Source: Isoetes taiwanensis (taxonomy: Eukaryota > Streptophyta > Lycopodiopsida > Isoetales > Isoetaceae). Taken from it: DNA of 64,000 nucleotides. Below are positions 45,487-57,549 of this stretch, piece by piece; position 1 is the first letter of the stretch, and the number at the start of each line of letters is the position of its first letter. Below the pieces are notes generated by a model. The model ran no database searches and was not told the DNA's origin. It saw only the letters and a program-made list of their open reading frames with translations. Location of the stretch: the NCBI GenBank assembly GCA_021234155.1, contig JAJEKV010000054.1:2955702-3019701 (forward strand), in the 5' to 3' direction. A program made the position numbers and the translations under genes.

Positions 45487-46145
45487 CTAAATATTGAATG
45501 ACCTCTTGTCCAGAATGTTTATCACATCAGCATCATCGGGAGTCATCTTCTTCATTTCTGGAAAAGATGCCAAAGCATTCAGAAGGTTTTCTGATGCACT
45601 TACAATCTGTAACTTTGGCAACAACTCTTTGTCATTCCTCTCATCCCCATCACCATGATCCAACTCAACCTCATGCAAATCTCTAGGTTCTTGCAGGCTA
45701 TCCCGATGGTCCAACTCCTCAATGGAGTATCTTCTAGAACCCTAGGTTGATGAAGGCCGTCCTAGTCAGTTTCTGGCTCAAACCTAAGAAAACAATTCAT
45801 CAGTAAAATTTCACGGACTTGAGTCCGACCCATCGACTTTTCCAAAGCACTATAACATGAAAAGGATGATAATTAGGATGCCAATTATCAGGACATGATA
45901 AAAGTAAAAGAGATGAACAAGAGAACATGAAAAAGAAGGAGAATGAGAAAAAGTATCTTACAAGATTTCTTTGCCTAGCGAGTAAAGATTCTTTCTTTGC
46001 TTTTGCACTACTATCAAGTGGCTTTGGTATGCCAACTTGATTAGTATCACTAACTTCGATAGCATCTTCAATGGCTTCACTAACTTGGATAGCATCTTCA
46101 ATGGCTTGCTTTTCTATAACATTTGTGTTTTGAGGATCTTCATCT
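45487..46145 (-). CDS. Hypothetical acidic protein, partial, two exon-like pieces
   Basis: The upstream piece (about 46145-45960) reads QAIEDAIQVSEAIEDAIEVS and SLLARQRNL, ending at a GTAAGA donor. The downstream piece (about 45756-45487) reads YSIEELDHRDSLQEPRDL, LLPKLQIVSASENLL and ends in DKRSFNI before a stop. EAIEDAI(Q/E)VS is duplicated. The two pieces may or may not join, because the sequence between 45810 and 45760 has stops in the expected phase. I do not recognise a family. It could be the tail of a transposon protein. Confidence 0.3.
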
Positions 46146-46329
46146 TAAATCCGTGATCTTAGTTAAAGAAGAAAAACTTCCACGGATATTATTTAAGAAA
46201 AAAAGATGTCCATAGATATTCTTCAATATTACATAAATAAGAAAAACATCTATTTGGAGGCATAAATAAGACATCCATCAAGAGGCAGTTCAACACTACA
46301 TATATATACAAGAAATTTAATGCGTCCTA

Positions 46330-47640
46330 CGGTGCATGTTCAAGTTTTAGCATGTTCCTATGCTGCAAGTTCTTGTCGTGCCCTACATTCTAAAAGAATC
46401 TCTTGAGAATACTCTAAATTCATAGATTCTCTAAGATTCTACCAAGGTTCTCTTGAAGGTTTCGTGGAGATTCCTCTAAATTTTATAAGATTCCCTCTAG
46501 ATTCCATTAGATTTCCGTAGATTCTTCAAGATTCTATGACGATCCCCTTAGATTCCCTTAGATCCCTTTAGATTTTATGAGATTGCCTTAGGTTCCCTTA
46601 CATTATATAAGATTCAAAGAGATTCTATAAAGATTCCCCTAGATACTCTAAGATTTCATCAACATTTTCTTAGATTGCCTTAGATTTTTTGAAGATTCCC
46701 TTAGATCCCCTAGATTTTAAGAGATTCCCTTAGGCTTGTAAATATTTTCCTAGATTCTCTCACATTTTATGAGATTTTCTTAGATTCCGTTAGATTCTCC
46801 TGGATTCCTTTACATTCTAGAACTTTTTAGAACATTCTAAGACTTTCTGGAATATTCTGAGACTTTCAAAATATCCTAGAACTTTCTGGAAGTATTTCCC
46901 TAGATTCTCTTACCTTCCCATGGATTCCTACATTCTCGAACGTTCTAGAACCTATTAGAATAATTTGAAACTTTCTGGAAGAATTTTCATAGATTCCCCC
47001 CAGATTCTCTTATGTTCTAGAATTTTCTAGAATATTTTGGAACTTTCTAGAAGATTCTAGAACTTTCTAGAGCCTTCCAGAACATTCTAGAACTCTTTTG
47101 AACTAGTTAGAATGTTATACTCCATTTTATCTTAACTGGATTGTTACCCTTAAGTATATTTGAAACATAAATTATTCATAGAATTAATGCTTGGTCTAGT
47201 GGTTAGAATGGGGGGCTGGGGGGCGCAATGACCAGGGTTCAAATCCCCTACACAACATAAAACTTTTAAAAGCCGTTCCTTAAAGGATGAGCATTCAACG
47301 TGGGCCATAGGATCTTGGACCCGATCAAGGGCCGAGATCGTGCCACGTGGCAAAAATCTAAAGCAACATGAGCCGTAGGATCCTGGATCGACGAGTAGGA
47401 TCGATTACATAAAATTCCCAAAGCCATGTGCACCGTAGGATGTGTCCCAAAACAACGTGAGCCGTAGGATCTCGGACCGACGATCAGGATCAAATCAACC
47501 TGGACCGTAGGATCGCTTACATATAGTCTATACACAAACTCCCAAGCCATCTGGGCCGTAGGATACGTCCCAAAGCCACGTGAGCCGTAGGATCTCGGAT
47601 CAACGGTCGAATTTAGGAGGAGGACAAACATAAGAACATA
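46330..47640 (+). repeat. Macro-repeat unit 1
   Basis: Three parts: AGATTCYCTTAGATT-like simple sequence (46400-46800), TCTAGAAC/TTCTGGAA-like palindromic 10-mers (46805-47110), then tRNA-like boxes and GAGCCGTAGGATC(T/C)(C/T)GGATCGACG-type units (47280-47610). Unit 2 at 47690-49090 repeats the same order, offset about 1.35-1.37 kb. No protein coding. Confidence 0.85.
47192..47246 (+). other. tRNA-like A and B boxes (SINE-type pol III promoter)
   Basis: TGGTCTAGTGG (47192-47202) is a perfect A box and GTTCAAATC (47237-47245) a perfect B box, 34 nt apart. The G-run between them cannot form anticodon and D arms, so this is not a functional tRNA gene. It marks the head of a tRNA-derived repeat inside the macro-repeat. 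Confidence 0.65.
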
Positions 47641-47689
47641 TATATAACAAGAAAATTAATACGCCTAAGAACAAACATAAGATATACAT

Positions 47690-49090
47690 ATATATGATTG
47701 TTATATATATATATATATATTTTAGCATGTTCCTATTGTTCCAATTTTAGCATGCAAGTTCTTATAAAAGAATCTCTTGAAAATACTCTAAATTCATAGA
47801 TTATCTAACATTCTACCAAGGTTCTCTCAGATTCTACCATGGTTCTCTAAGATTCTACCAAGGTTCTCTAAATTTTATAAGATTCCCTAGATTTTCCAAG
47901 ATTTTATGAAGATCCCCTTAGATTCTCTTAGATTCATTTAGATCTTATGGGATTGCCCTAGGTTCCCTTATATTATATGAGATTCAAGGAGATTCTATAA
48001 ATATTCCCTTACATACTCTAAGATTTCATCAACATTTTCTTAGATTCCCTTAGATTTTATGAAGATTCCTTTAGATCCCCCAAATTTTAAGAGATTCCCT
48101 TAGGCTTGTAAATATTTTTCTAGATTCTCTTATATTTTATAAGATTTTCTTACATTTTATTAGATTCTTCTGGATTCCTTTACATTCTAGAACTTTTTAG
48201 AACATTCTAAGACTTTCTGGAACATTCTAAGACTTTCAATATATTCTAGAACTTTCTGGAAGTATTTTCCTAGGTTTCCTTACATTCCCGTAGATTCCCC
48301 TACATTCTAGAACATTCTAAAACTTATTAGAACAATTTAGAACTTTTTGGAAGAATTTTCTTAGATCCCCACTAGATTCTCTTATGTTCTAGAACTTTCT
48401 AGAAGATTCTAGAACTTTCTAGAGCCTTCCAGAACATTCTAGAGCCTTCTTGAACTAGCTAGAATATTATAGGCTATTTTATCTTAATGGCAATATTACC
48501 CTTAAGTATATTTGAAACATAAATTATTCATTGAATTAATGCTTGATCTAGTGGTTAGAGTGGGGGATTTGGGGGGTTGAGGACCGTGGTTGAATCCCTT
48601 CAATAACATAAAAATTTTAAAAGCCTTTCCTTAAGGGACGAAAGCATTCAACATGAGCCTTAGGATCTTAGACTCGATCAACGATCAAGATCTCACCATA
48701 TAAAAAGCAATATGAGCCGTGGGATCGTCACATATAATTCCTAAAGCCATGTGGACCGAGGATATGTGCCAAGCCACCGAGCCAGTAGGATCTCGGATCG
48801 ACGATCGGGATCAAATCAACATGGACCGTAGGATCGTTACATATAGTCTATATAAGAACCCCAACCCATCGGGCCTTAGGATCGTCCCAAAGCCACGTGA
48901 GCCGTGGGATCACCGGATCCATGGTCGGGGATCGGATCAACCTGGACCGTAGGATCGTGTCTATATGGGTTGTTATGTAAACTCCCAAGCCATCCGGGGC
49001 GTGGGATGTGTCCCCAAACAACGTGGAGCCGCCGGATCTCGAACGGACGGTCGGATAAGCGCGACAAACATAAGAACATATATATGATTG
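47690..49090 (+). repeat. Macro-repeat unit 2
   Basis: Same three-part layout as 46330-47640, clearly homologous along its length but diverged by many substitutions and small indels. Both units end in AAACATAAGAACATATATAT. The TATA-rich microsatellite at 47705-47722 marks the junction. Confidence 0.85.
48544..48598 (+). other. tRNA-like boxes, second copy, decayed
   Basis: TGATCTAGTGG and GGTTGAATCC correspond to the boxes at 47192 and 47237 but with mutations in both, so transcription by pol III is less likely here. Confidence 0.5.
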
Positions 49091-49219
49091 ATATCAGATA
49101 TATATATATAAAAAAAAGAATATCCATGGAATATCCATGAACTTAAATAATTCTTAATATCCATGAAGATAAATATTCTTAGTGATAATGTAAAAAGGAA
49201 CACGGACTCGAGTCCCAGG

Positions 49220-50475
49220 TATAGAAAAAATCAAATTATAGGAGACTGCAAGCAAACAAAAGCACAAAGTCTATAATTTATCTCTTTATCTGTATTGGTG
49301 CTTGGCCACCTGCTTGGCCAGCCTTCAGAAGGTGTAATTAGGTGTAATTAGCTTTTCGATTAGTCAAGTAGCATTTTAGAAATCCTTCTCAATGATGAAG
49401 GCCAATTATAGTTATAGACAATCTATCTCTCAGTTACTTCTTAGTACAGTTAGTACAGTGGATACAGTATGCAAAGCCAACTAGAAACACATATATCTAA
49501 TTTTTGGTAAGATATTTCGCAAGCTTCTTTACTTTGACATCCACTAATTAACAGAGAAGAAAAACCAAAGAAACCAAAGAAATGAAGTAGAAGATTATTC
49601 ACGTTGTTGGCGCTTCTTCTGGGCGCTTCCAGAGCCCGGTATCTCTATTGCTTTTCTCTTCTTGCTCTCCTTCAATTTGTCCGGCATCTTCTTGCTTATT
49701 GTAGAACGTGGACTTGCTACAATTTCTTCCATGACAGATTCTTGATGCTCATCCATGGCTATTGCATGGAATGTCGCATGCAAATGCTTTTCTCCCTGTT
49801 TCCTTTCTTCTCTAATTCAAAAAGAAATTCAAGAAACCAATTCAAGAAAAGCAATAAAAAAGCAGTGGTTTTTAATTAAGAAATAAACTAAATTTAGTAT
49901 TTTGTTAAAACGTTAATTTATTGGGGAGTTTGTTGGCAAGTATTATGCCGTATGGGGTATAGACAGATGGATGGCCTAGATGAATGGCCTCTTTTGAATT
50001 CAAATTTGGTGGATTGTTTTGTTCTTGCGTTGCATCTCTTGCAACTTTGGGACTCTTCATTTTGCAAGCGTCTTCATTGTGCAAGCGTCTTGGGCGACAT
50101 CTTGATTTTTTCTCTAGTGATCTGGACAACGTCTTGATTTTTTCTTGCAGCAGTGATCTTGGCAACGTCTTGATTTTTTCTCTTGCAGCAGTGATTTGAT
50201 GCTAAAGGTGGGCGACGTCTTGATTTTTTCTCTTGCAGCAATGATCGGATGCTAAAGGGGGAGTCTGCTCTCCGTTATGTTATTTTCGTAAACTTTCTGT
50301 ATGATCCATTTGCATCTTTTATACTGCATTAAAAGCTGAGAAAAACTAGACTGCATTAAGAATGCTAAGCTTAACCCAACAATGCAATGCAAGGGTCTCA
50401 TTCATTGTGGCAAGGGCGGTGAGAATGGGTATCATCATAGAATGAGATGAAAATCTACAAGATTGGGAAGAACGG

Positions 50476-50515
<40 letters not shown>

Positions 50516-51400
50516 GCAAAATTGAGAAGTGGTCAATCGGGTGGAGGAAATAATCTCGAGGATGAGTGCCGTGACAATCCGGTGCCAAATGAGTTGAAAT
50601 AATGTGAGGAAATTTGACGAGTTCTTGGCAGTCGGGGGCTCTGGATCGAATAGCAATAGTCTTCATAAAAATCGAGGAGATTGGAATATTTATAGATGGA
50701 CAAAGATCTTTTTTTCTGATGGCTTTTTGAACTAACAAAAGATCTATCTAAAGAAGGCTAGATATGCCCGGCTAACGTTGATCCTGTCGGCAACAACTCT
50801 GGACTATCCGGATTTCAACCAACTTGGCATCTCCTTTTAGTTGATTCTAGTGGAGCGGGTTTGGCATCTATGATGAGAAATATTTCGGGGTCCAGAAGCA
50901 TGTAATGGGTTCGAATCTTTGATGCAGTTAATTAGAGATTCTGCAAACTGTTGTTCGTCATCTAAGCTAGGACAAAAGAACTACTTAGCTGTTGCAAGTA
51001 ATTCCGGCCCAGCTGCATGGGTTAGAATTTAAATTCCATTCGGGATTGTTTAGTCCGTTTGCAAGGTATTGGATGGCATTCGACTCTGCTGCAATAAGAG
51101 CCTGTGCAATTGGCAAGCAAATCAAGAGAATAAGCGTATCTGCAGGGTTGCATCGAATGATGGGTATTTTTGATCAAATCTTCGCAAATCGTGGGTTCTG
51201 GTACCCTGTTTTGATCTTCTTGTGCGGATCGGATACTTTTGTCGAATCTGAGAGGGAAAAAATGTTAGCAAATTACTATTGCATGGCCGAATCTCGATTT
51301 CAAATCCCCACCGCTGATTTTTTGAAAAGGTCATATATTTCTATTTGAATTGTTCAAATTCAAGACGAGGCCTAACTGGGTCTTCCAAGCTGCTGATCTT
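49220..51400. other. No confidently recognised gene
   Basis: A short basic minus-strand frame at 49595-49783 ends in SAQKKRQQRE and may be a nuclear-signal-like tail. A run of about 34 A lies at 50479-50511. Segments with GTCTTGATTTTTTCT(C)TTGCAGCAGTGAT repeat three times at 50125-50250. A 118-codon plus frame at 50992-51348 is unrecognised. Confidence 0.4.
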
Positions 51401-51408
51401 TGACAAGA

Positions 51409-51954
51409 CTAGGCATTCTCTGTTTGAATAATATTCACAGTCTGTTCTTGACTACTTGGAAAATAAAGTGCTCTTTGAAGTGAGTCTTGACGCATTATGC
51501 AGCTGAGCCAAAATTTTTCCCTTTTGAAGGATGATGGGATGCTAAAGAGAATGATCCGGATGCTTAGGGTGGTTTCCCATGGATCTACGACCTCAAGGTT
51601 TTCTTGAGGTCCGGATAAGCGTCTTGCATCTTTGGGATTCCGTAGGCACCTCAACCTCAAAGACTCAAGTTTTTGACCTGAATCAGAAGTAATCACCAAG
51701 CATTTCTTAACGCTGAGGTTTTTGACCTGGACCCAGTTTTCCAGGTCGCCAATCTCATGGGAAAGCACCCTTAGAGAGCTTTCATTCCCATGCAGCTTCA
51801 TACCCGACCTTGCTGCTGGACATGCCAATTTGAAGCTGGTTTTGCCCATCTTCTTTTCCAAAGTTATAATTTTGTGAATGGCCCCGCCTTTGCCATTTAC
51901 ATTTTTCTTCCCTTCTTCATTCCAAGAAGTCTCGGAATTCTTGCATCTTCGCAC
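51409..51954 (-). CDS. Hypothetical protein with LRR-like segment
   Basis: A 181-codon open frame. The middle reads SLRVLSHEIGDLENWVQVKN, then LSVKKC, LESLRLRCLRN and GPQENLEVVD, the spacing of leucine-rich repeats in plant NB-LRR resistance proteins (L..L...IG.L..L..L..L...KC). The ends are basic and do not fit. There is no NB-ARC domain nearby. It could be a decayed piece of a resistance gene or a chance frame over such a piece. Confidence 0.35.
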   Translation of the reverse strand: MRRCKNSETSWNEEGKKNVNGKGGAIHKIITLEKKMGKTSFKLACPAARSGMKLHGNESSLRVLSHEIGDLENWVQVKNLSVKKCLVITSDSGQKLESLRLRCLRNPKDARRLSGPQENLEVVDPWETTLSIRIILFSIPSSFKREKFWLSCIMRQDSLQRALYFPSSQEQTVNIIQTENA

Positions 51955-52890
51955 ACCTCTGACCTCATGTGTTTTCAGTCTTTTTGGTTTTGAAGCTTAG
52001 TGGTAGGACACACGTTTCTTGGTGGTAAGACCTTCTGTATGTTACAAAGTTTTAAGCCTTGCATGATGTGTTAAGACAAACATCCCCAAGTGCAAACATG
52101 AGATTTGGAGCCCTCTTTCTTCTTTTACATTCATGCTTGCTAAAAGTCCTAATTTGGAAGGGCTAAACGTGCCTTTGGCCGGTTGGGGAATTGTGTGAGA
52201 GAAGAAAGAGTATTCACTTGCATGAGAAGAAAGAGAGACGTTCTGAGACTGACTTGCATGCCAAAATTTCTTCTTGAGACTGACTCGAGGGTATGGCAGC
52301 CTGCAGCTTTTTAAACGAGATTCCTTGAAACAAAATAATTTAAGGAAGAGGAGGCGAAAAAGCCTCTGTTCCAACAAAAACCTATGTTCCAGCACATAAA
52401 ATCGTTAACTCTAATTGAGAAACACACCTTCTTCCTTGTTGGTATTCTGTATCGTGAGATATCCTGAGTCCTGAGGTAGGTGCAAAACTGTGATGGCGGC
52501 AAGGCGAATATCCTCAAGCAGGTGCAAAATTCTTATGATAAACTGTTGATGGCGAATTGTTGATGGCGGAACTAGGCAAGGCGAGGGCACATCGAAAAGG
52601 CTAAGCCCGGACCAACTATTTTAGAACCATCTGGTGGCATTGCATGCATGCACTAAAATTTGTTAAGCTTTTTTTCTCTTGCATGCTTTTTAGTCTTTTT
52701 TTTTGTTTTGAATTTACGCACAAAAATTTGGTAAGCCACTATAGTTTTTAAAAATTTGGTTTTATAGTTATTCTTTGGAAATCATAATCCATAGCTATGG
52801 GTAGCCCAATTATGAATACTACAAATGTATGCTTGGACCAAGAGCCAGAGCCAAGTTAGTATTGTGTTATTTTTCATTCATGGAGTTCAT
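51955..52890. other. No recognisable gene
   Basis: AT-rich, with a small duplication of GAGGTGCAAAA(C/T)T(G/C)T and TGTTGATGGCGAAT near 52480-52570. No supported feature before the DUF7869-type locus. Confidence 0.4.
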
Positions 52891-52904
52891 GGACTTGAGT
52901 CCGT

Positions 52905-55900
52905 TTGATATATATTTTTGCTTTTGCTGTAGAGTTTGAACTCTTGATAGAAGGCAAAGTGGTTGCAAAGGGAGCAATCATAGCTATACGAGGACTTCTC
53001 CACTGTAAAGAATTAGAAATGGGATGGGCAAAGGTAGCTCTAAAGACCGCCGTGCATGGGAATGTGGATCTACCAAAGGAGACTCCTGATGCAAAAACAA
53101 TAGCAGAGGCTATAGGATCTTTTGTGGCATGGCCTTAAAGACATAAAGAAAATAGACATGGTTAGTTCATATTCTCCCTTTATATAAATCTCTCTTTTCT
53201 TAAATGTCTTCATGAGATAATAAATTAGTTTGATATGGTATGCCTTATGTAGGAACAAAACACCAAGGCAATACCAGGTGTAGTTCTTGAAGAGGATACA
53301 GTTGAAACTGTTGAGGGGGATACAAGTCTTACTTACAAAAGGACTGAGTGGAAGAACAAGAAGTTTAGATTAGTCCATTCATGTTCTGGAGAAACATTTG
53401 CAATTGCAATCATGTGTAATTGCGATCCTTTAGATGCAGTTGAAGATTTGCCACTTGGAGATGACACTGTCGGTGTTGCTATTACTCAACTGTTACCTAA
53501 CTACAATTCAATGAGGCAGAGCAATGTGAGTAACAATTGTCGTGTATGCAAAGGCATGGTTGAGATTTCTACTCTGATGCGATGGCTGATAGAACATGTC
53601 CTTCATCTAAATGGAAGTACATTGGTTAGGGCCAATGTAGATAGTGAGCTTGTAGAACATTCTTTCTCTATGTCTCCAGAGAATGTTCTCTTATACAAGA
53701 AGAGGAAGGCTCACTTCTCGGTGAAGAAAGCAATAAAACAAAAATTGAAGAGAAAAGATGAGGGAGAAATATGTAACCCTAAGAAAAAATTGAAAAAAAC
53801 GGAACATATGTGTAACTGTTCAAAGGAGATTGTTCAAGAAACAAGGGGAAGACCTTGTTGTCCTTCTTGGTGCATAGTAAAATTCTCCGTCGAAGAAATA
53901 CAAAATATCAGGAAAAAGTTTTGGACCCAGACTTCGAGTGATAAAAAGAATATAATGTATTCTATGTTTGGATCCAGCATTAGAGATGCAAATACAGGTC
54001 ACATGACATATCCATTAGAGAATAGATGGGTCTGCAGAGAAGCAGTGACATGCATGATTGGCTTTGCAGAGAGCACTTTCTATAGATACCACAATGAATA
54101 TAGAGATGGTGCAAGAAAAGCAGTACATGGGAATACAGGTACTATCAAAACTAGGAGCAACACTATGATGGCAATTGAAGTGTTTGGTAACTTTGTTAAA
54201 TACATGGCTGAATCAATGCCACACAAGACAAAATTAAATGAGCATGGGAACAAAGAGGTGAAGCGTGTCTTGCCACCTCAATACATTAAAAAAGAGTGCT
54301 TACAAGAGGTCAACACTGTTTTAACACAAATAGGTGGACGAGCAATCTCTCAGTCAGTTTTTAGCAGAATCTGGAATAAGCATTTTAGTGATGTGGTGGT
54401 GGCAAATAATAATAGCTTTCAAAGTGTAACACTTGCATACAATTGCGAGATGCTCTAAGAAGTACAGTTGTACCTGAGCAAAGAAATGCTTTGAGAAATG
54501 AGATGCATCGACATCAGAATGAGCAAACATCATGTAGGGCAATCTATTATCAGTGGAGGGTATTTTCTTCAATGGAACGCGAAAGATATTTATGCATCAT
54601 ACACGATAAAATGGATCAACACAAAACTTTTTTGCCTAGATTGCAGCCAATCCTAAAAAGTTGTGCTAATGCATGATTGAAGATCTCACTAGCAGGAATG
54701 TTGACCCATGGATACGGAATAGGTGTGTATAGTCATTTCTCATTAGATCTATGGGAAGATGGACCGAATTTTCATGTTGGCTCTATCTTCAAATGTCTCC
54801 AAAATCTAGAAAGAGGTGTTACAAATGAGCAAAGCAGTAGCAATGCTTTGTTTGGGGCTCTTCTAAATAGGCACATGTTGCAACTAAAACAGATGGAAAA
54901 GAATGCAAAGTTTTTGGAAGGGAACCAATCATTTCGACAACTATAGATAAGGCGTCTCACGGAGTAGTGGGAGAAAGCTACCTCAAGAATTGTGTCTACA
55001 ACTTGATAATTGCTTTAGCCAAAATAAGAATAGATGGCTATTTCAAGCATGTTCATTCTTGACAGCAAAAAATGTGTTCGAGGTTGTGAAGGTTGGGTTT
55101 CTTATGGTTGGTCATACACATGAAGATGTGGATGCCTTCTTTGGAGTGTTTTCCTCTTTGTTGCAACGAGAATCAATAACGACGTTGCCACAACTAATGG
55201 AGTTATTTGCACGTACAAAAAAACCATCACCTATATCATTCTTAATTGATGAAGTTCCGGATTGGAAATCTTTTGTAGAGCCATATATGCCAGAAGGAAA
55301 CCTTGCTTTGTGAGGTCATTCCAAACCCTTACAATTCAAATTCTGGGTTAAAGAAGGTGTTCCTATAATGCAATGTAAGATGCGTTCGACAGATCAAGAT
55401 TGGATCCCTATCAATGGATATGAAATGTGGAGAAGAGATAAAGATGGTAAGGTAATGATTCCTGAAGGCGAGCCTTTGTCACTCCCACTGTTCAAGAATA
55501 CCAAAGATCACGAAGCATTGATGAGAGGACTTAAACAATTTATTGGCCATTGGCAAAACATTTTACAACAACCAACACGAGTGCGACAAAGAAAGATTCT
55601 TTATAGAAGGTGATTATATATTGGGGAGAAAGTGGGTGAGGCCTTGCAAAACATTGATGGAGGAGGACCCTTGAAAGATGGATTTCTTCCAATTTCTAGA
55701 TGGGAGAAGAAATCCCTAGAACAAGTTGAGTTGAATATTGGTACCTGCAAAAAGGAGCTTGGCTAATTGGCATGTTGGTAGCAAGTCTAGCAGGCCCCAA
55801 TGGCATGGCCTACAGATTGGTCCCTTACAGGAGGATGTGAAAAGGGGTATTTTGTTCTCATTAAAACGATAATCTAGATGTATATCCGGTTTTGGTTAGG

Positions 55901-56210
55901 TGAGGTTAGATGTGTACCTACCAAGGATGATGATAAGCCGGGAGTAGAAAACTATTGGATTGAAGTTCAATAATGGACTCCAAAATGGAATATGAGGAAA
56001 AAGAAAAGGCCAAGCGAAAAGGAGGTTTATGAAAATTGTTGGGACAAGACTTGGGTTTTGAACCCTAAGGATCCCCCAAGGAAAAAAAAAGTAAGTTGTA
56101 TTCTTTGGTCCTACGCACCACCAAGGAAAAAGACATCACGTCCATACGAGAACATAAGATTCCAAAAAGTACACGCCAAGAAAGCAAAGTATAATTTAAG
56201 TTTAGGATGA
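52905..56210 (+). pseudogene. DUF7869-type gene, probable mobile-element protein, multiply frameshifted
   Basis: Blocks in order: 52905-53137 (GKVVAKGAIIAI ... TIAEAIGSFVAWP, like the DUF8039-type domain of plant transposon proteins); 53251-54458 (348-codon open run, Cys-rich, with SQSVFSRIWNKHFSDVVV); 54443-54676 (KCNTCIQLRDALR-like start, DKMDQHKTFLPRL); 54677-54946 (SLDLWEDGPNFHVG); 54990-55313 (QLDNCFSQNKNRWLF and FLMVGHTHEDVDAFFGVFS); 55368-55613; and 55992-56210 (basic tail). The LDNC..NKN and GHTHEDVD motifs are the core of what I know as DUF7869, abundant in non-seed plants and invertebrates. The Asp/Asp/Asp-Glu positions would suit an RNase-H-fold transposase, but this is inference. 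Frames change at about 54420, 54676, 54950, 55313 and 55613. No terminal repeats were found. Confidence 0.72.
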
Positions 56211-56219
56211 TCGACTTTT

Positions 56220-57440
56220 ATCATGCTCAATAAGTCTATTACTACTAAGGTTTTTCCCTCAAAGGCCCTTTAGGGTGAGGGTTTTTAATTACGGATAGTA
56301 AATAGACCATTTTTTTTGTTTGTTTAAGTCCTATGGCCGATTGGTACGTGTGGATGATAAAGTTCAATTCAATTCGGTTTAAATTTTATTTAAAGAGATG
56401 TACTATCTGTATATTTGATTAAGAATCTACTTATTGGTCTTTTTGTTTTCACAATGTACTCTCCAAAGTAATTATTATCCTATTGTTTAAATTTGGTTTT
56501 CCGGGGTTAGAAAACTTTTGGATTTTTTTTTGATTTTCTAAGGTCTAGAAGCTTTTAGGCTGCTTGGAAAATTTTTGGTATTCAAAAATGGTTTGTGGAT
56601 TTTTTGCATGATTTGAAATTGGAGGTTTTGGGGTTGCTTATCCATTTCCGGCTTCTTCTTTTCGCTTGACTCCGCCTTATCTCCTTATCCGTCCAGGCGG
56701 AGCACATCACGGCATGCATGCCACAATTCAGCGTAATAAATCAATCTGGTCATAGAGTCGCGATGGATTCATAGCCCCAACCGCGTTCCAATTTACGATG
56801 CAAATTTGATCTTTCGCGATTGTTTTCTCTTGAGATATCTGCGGCGTGGAGCATGGGTTTAGAGATCCAGCTTTGACTTTTGTATATGGGCTTCAATCAA
56901 GCGACAAGATGCGGACAAGATTTTTTCAAAAAGTGGATTTCGTCAAGACTCCTTCTCAGGTTTGCATGGAGGTTTTTACGTCGATTTAGGATTAGACACA
57001 AGGGGGACTCATTTCGTCACAAGTTCTATTTCTGATCTTTGTAACTCTGTGAGCATATCAGATTTAGGGTTATACACAGCGGGGTTCATTTTCTCAATGG
57101 TAATCGGCTTCATCATAATTAGTCCGTTGAATGCTAATGTCATCTTGCGAGAAATAATCTGGCTACATACGTTTATAACCTACATCTATGTGGTACTTAG
57201 TTCTTATTCAATCCAGTATTTTGTGCTGATACACAAGAGAGCAAGGAATGCTTCCATTGTAACACTTCGAAGAATTATGCCGTGATGCAGAGGACCACTA
57301 AAGTCTTCTTCTCAAGTAAAGCCCAGCAGATTATTGTGGCTCCTTTAAACATTTAATTATTCCCATTTGATTTGCTTTCATATTTTGTTCTTCTTTTTTC
57401 GGGGATTTCTAGCTTCCCATCCACTCTCTAGCTAATGCAA
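56220..57440. other. No confidently recognised gene
   Basis: A hydrophobic plus frame at 56962-57285 has possible membrane stretches (AGFIFSMVIGFIIISPL and WLHTFITYIYVVL) but no known family, no clear start context and no conserved motif. The rest is AT-rich spacer. Confidence 0.35.
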
Positions 57441-57549
57441 AATTAGATATAATAAAAGGGCCATCTTGATATAGATGGTGATGTTGTTGCCGCGGTAATA
57501 AAGATCCTCCTTGAGAGTAAGGCAGTGTTATAGATGGTGATGTTGTTGT

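Noticed and set aside
46400-47110. Periodic AGATTC and TTCTAGAA runs as a CRISPR-like or coding array
   Set aside because: Drifting short-period simple sequence without spacers or open frames; duplicated as part of a larger repeat.
47192-47246. tRNA gene
   Set aside because: A and B boxes are good, but the sequence between cannot form D and anticodon arms and no acceptor stem pairs.
50479-50511. Poly(A) run as the tail of a retroposed gene
   Set aside because: No coding sequence or target duplication recognised immediately next to it.
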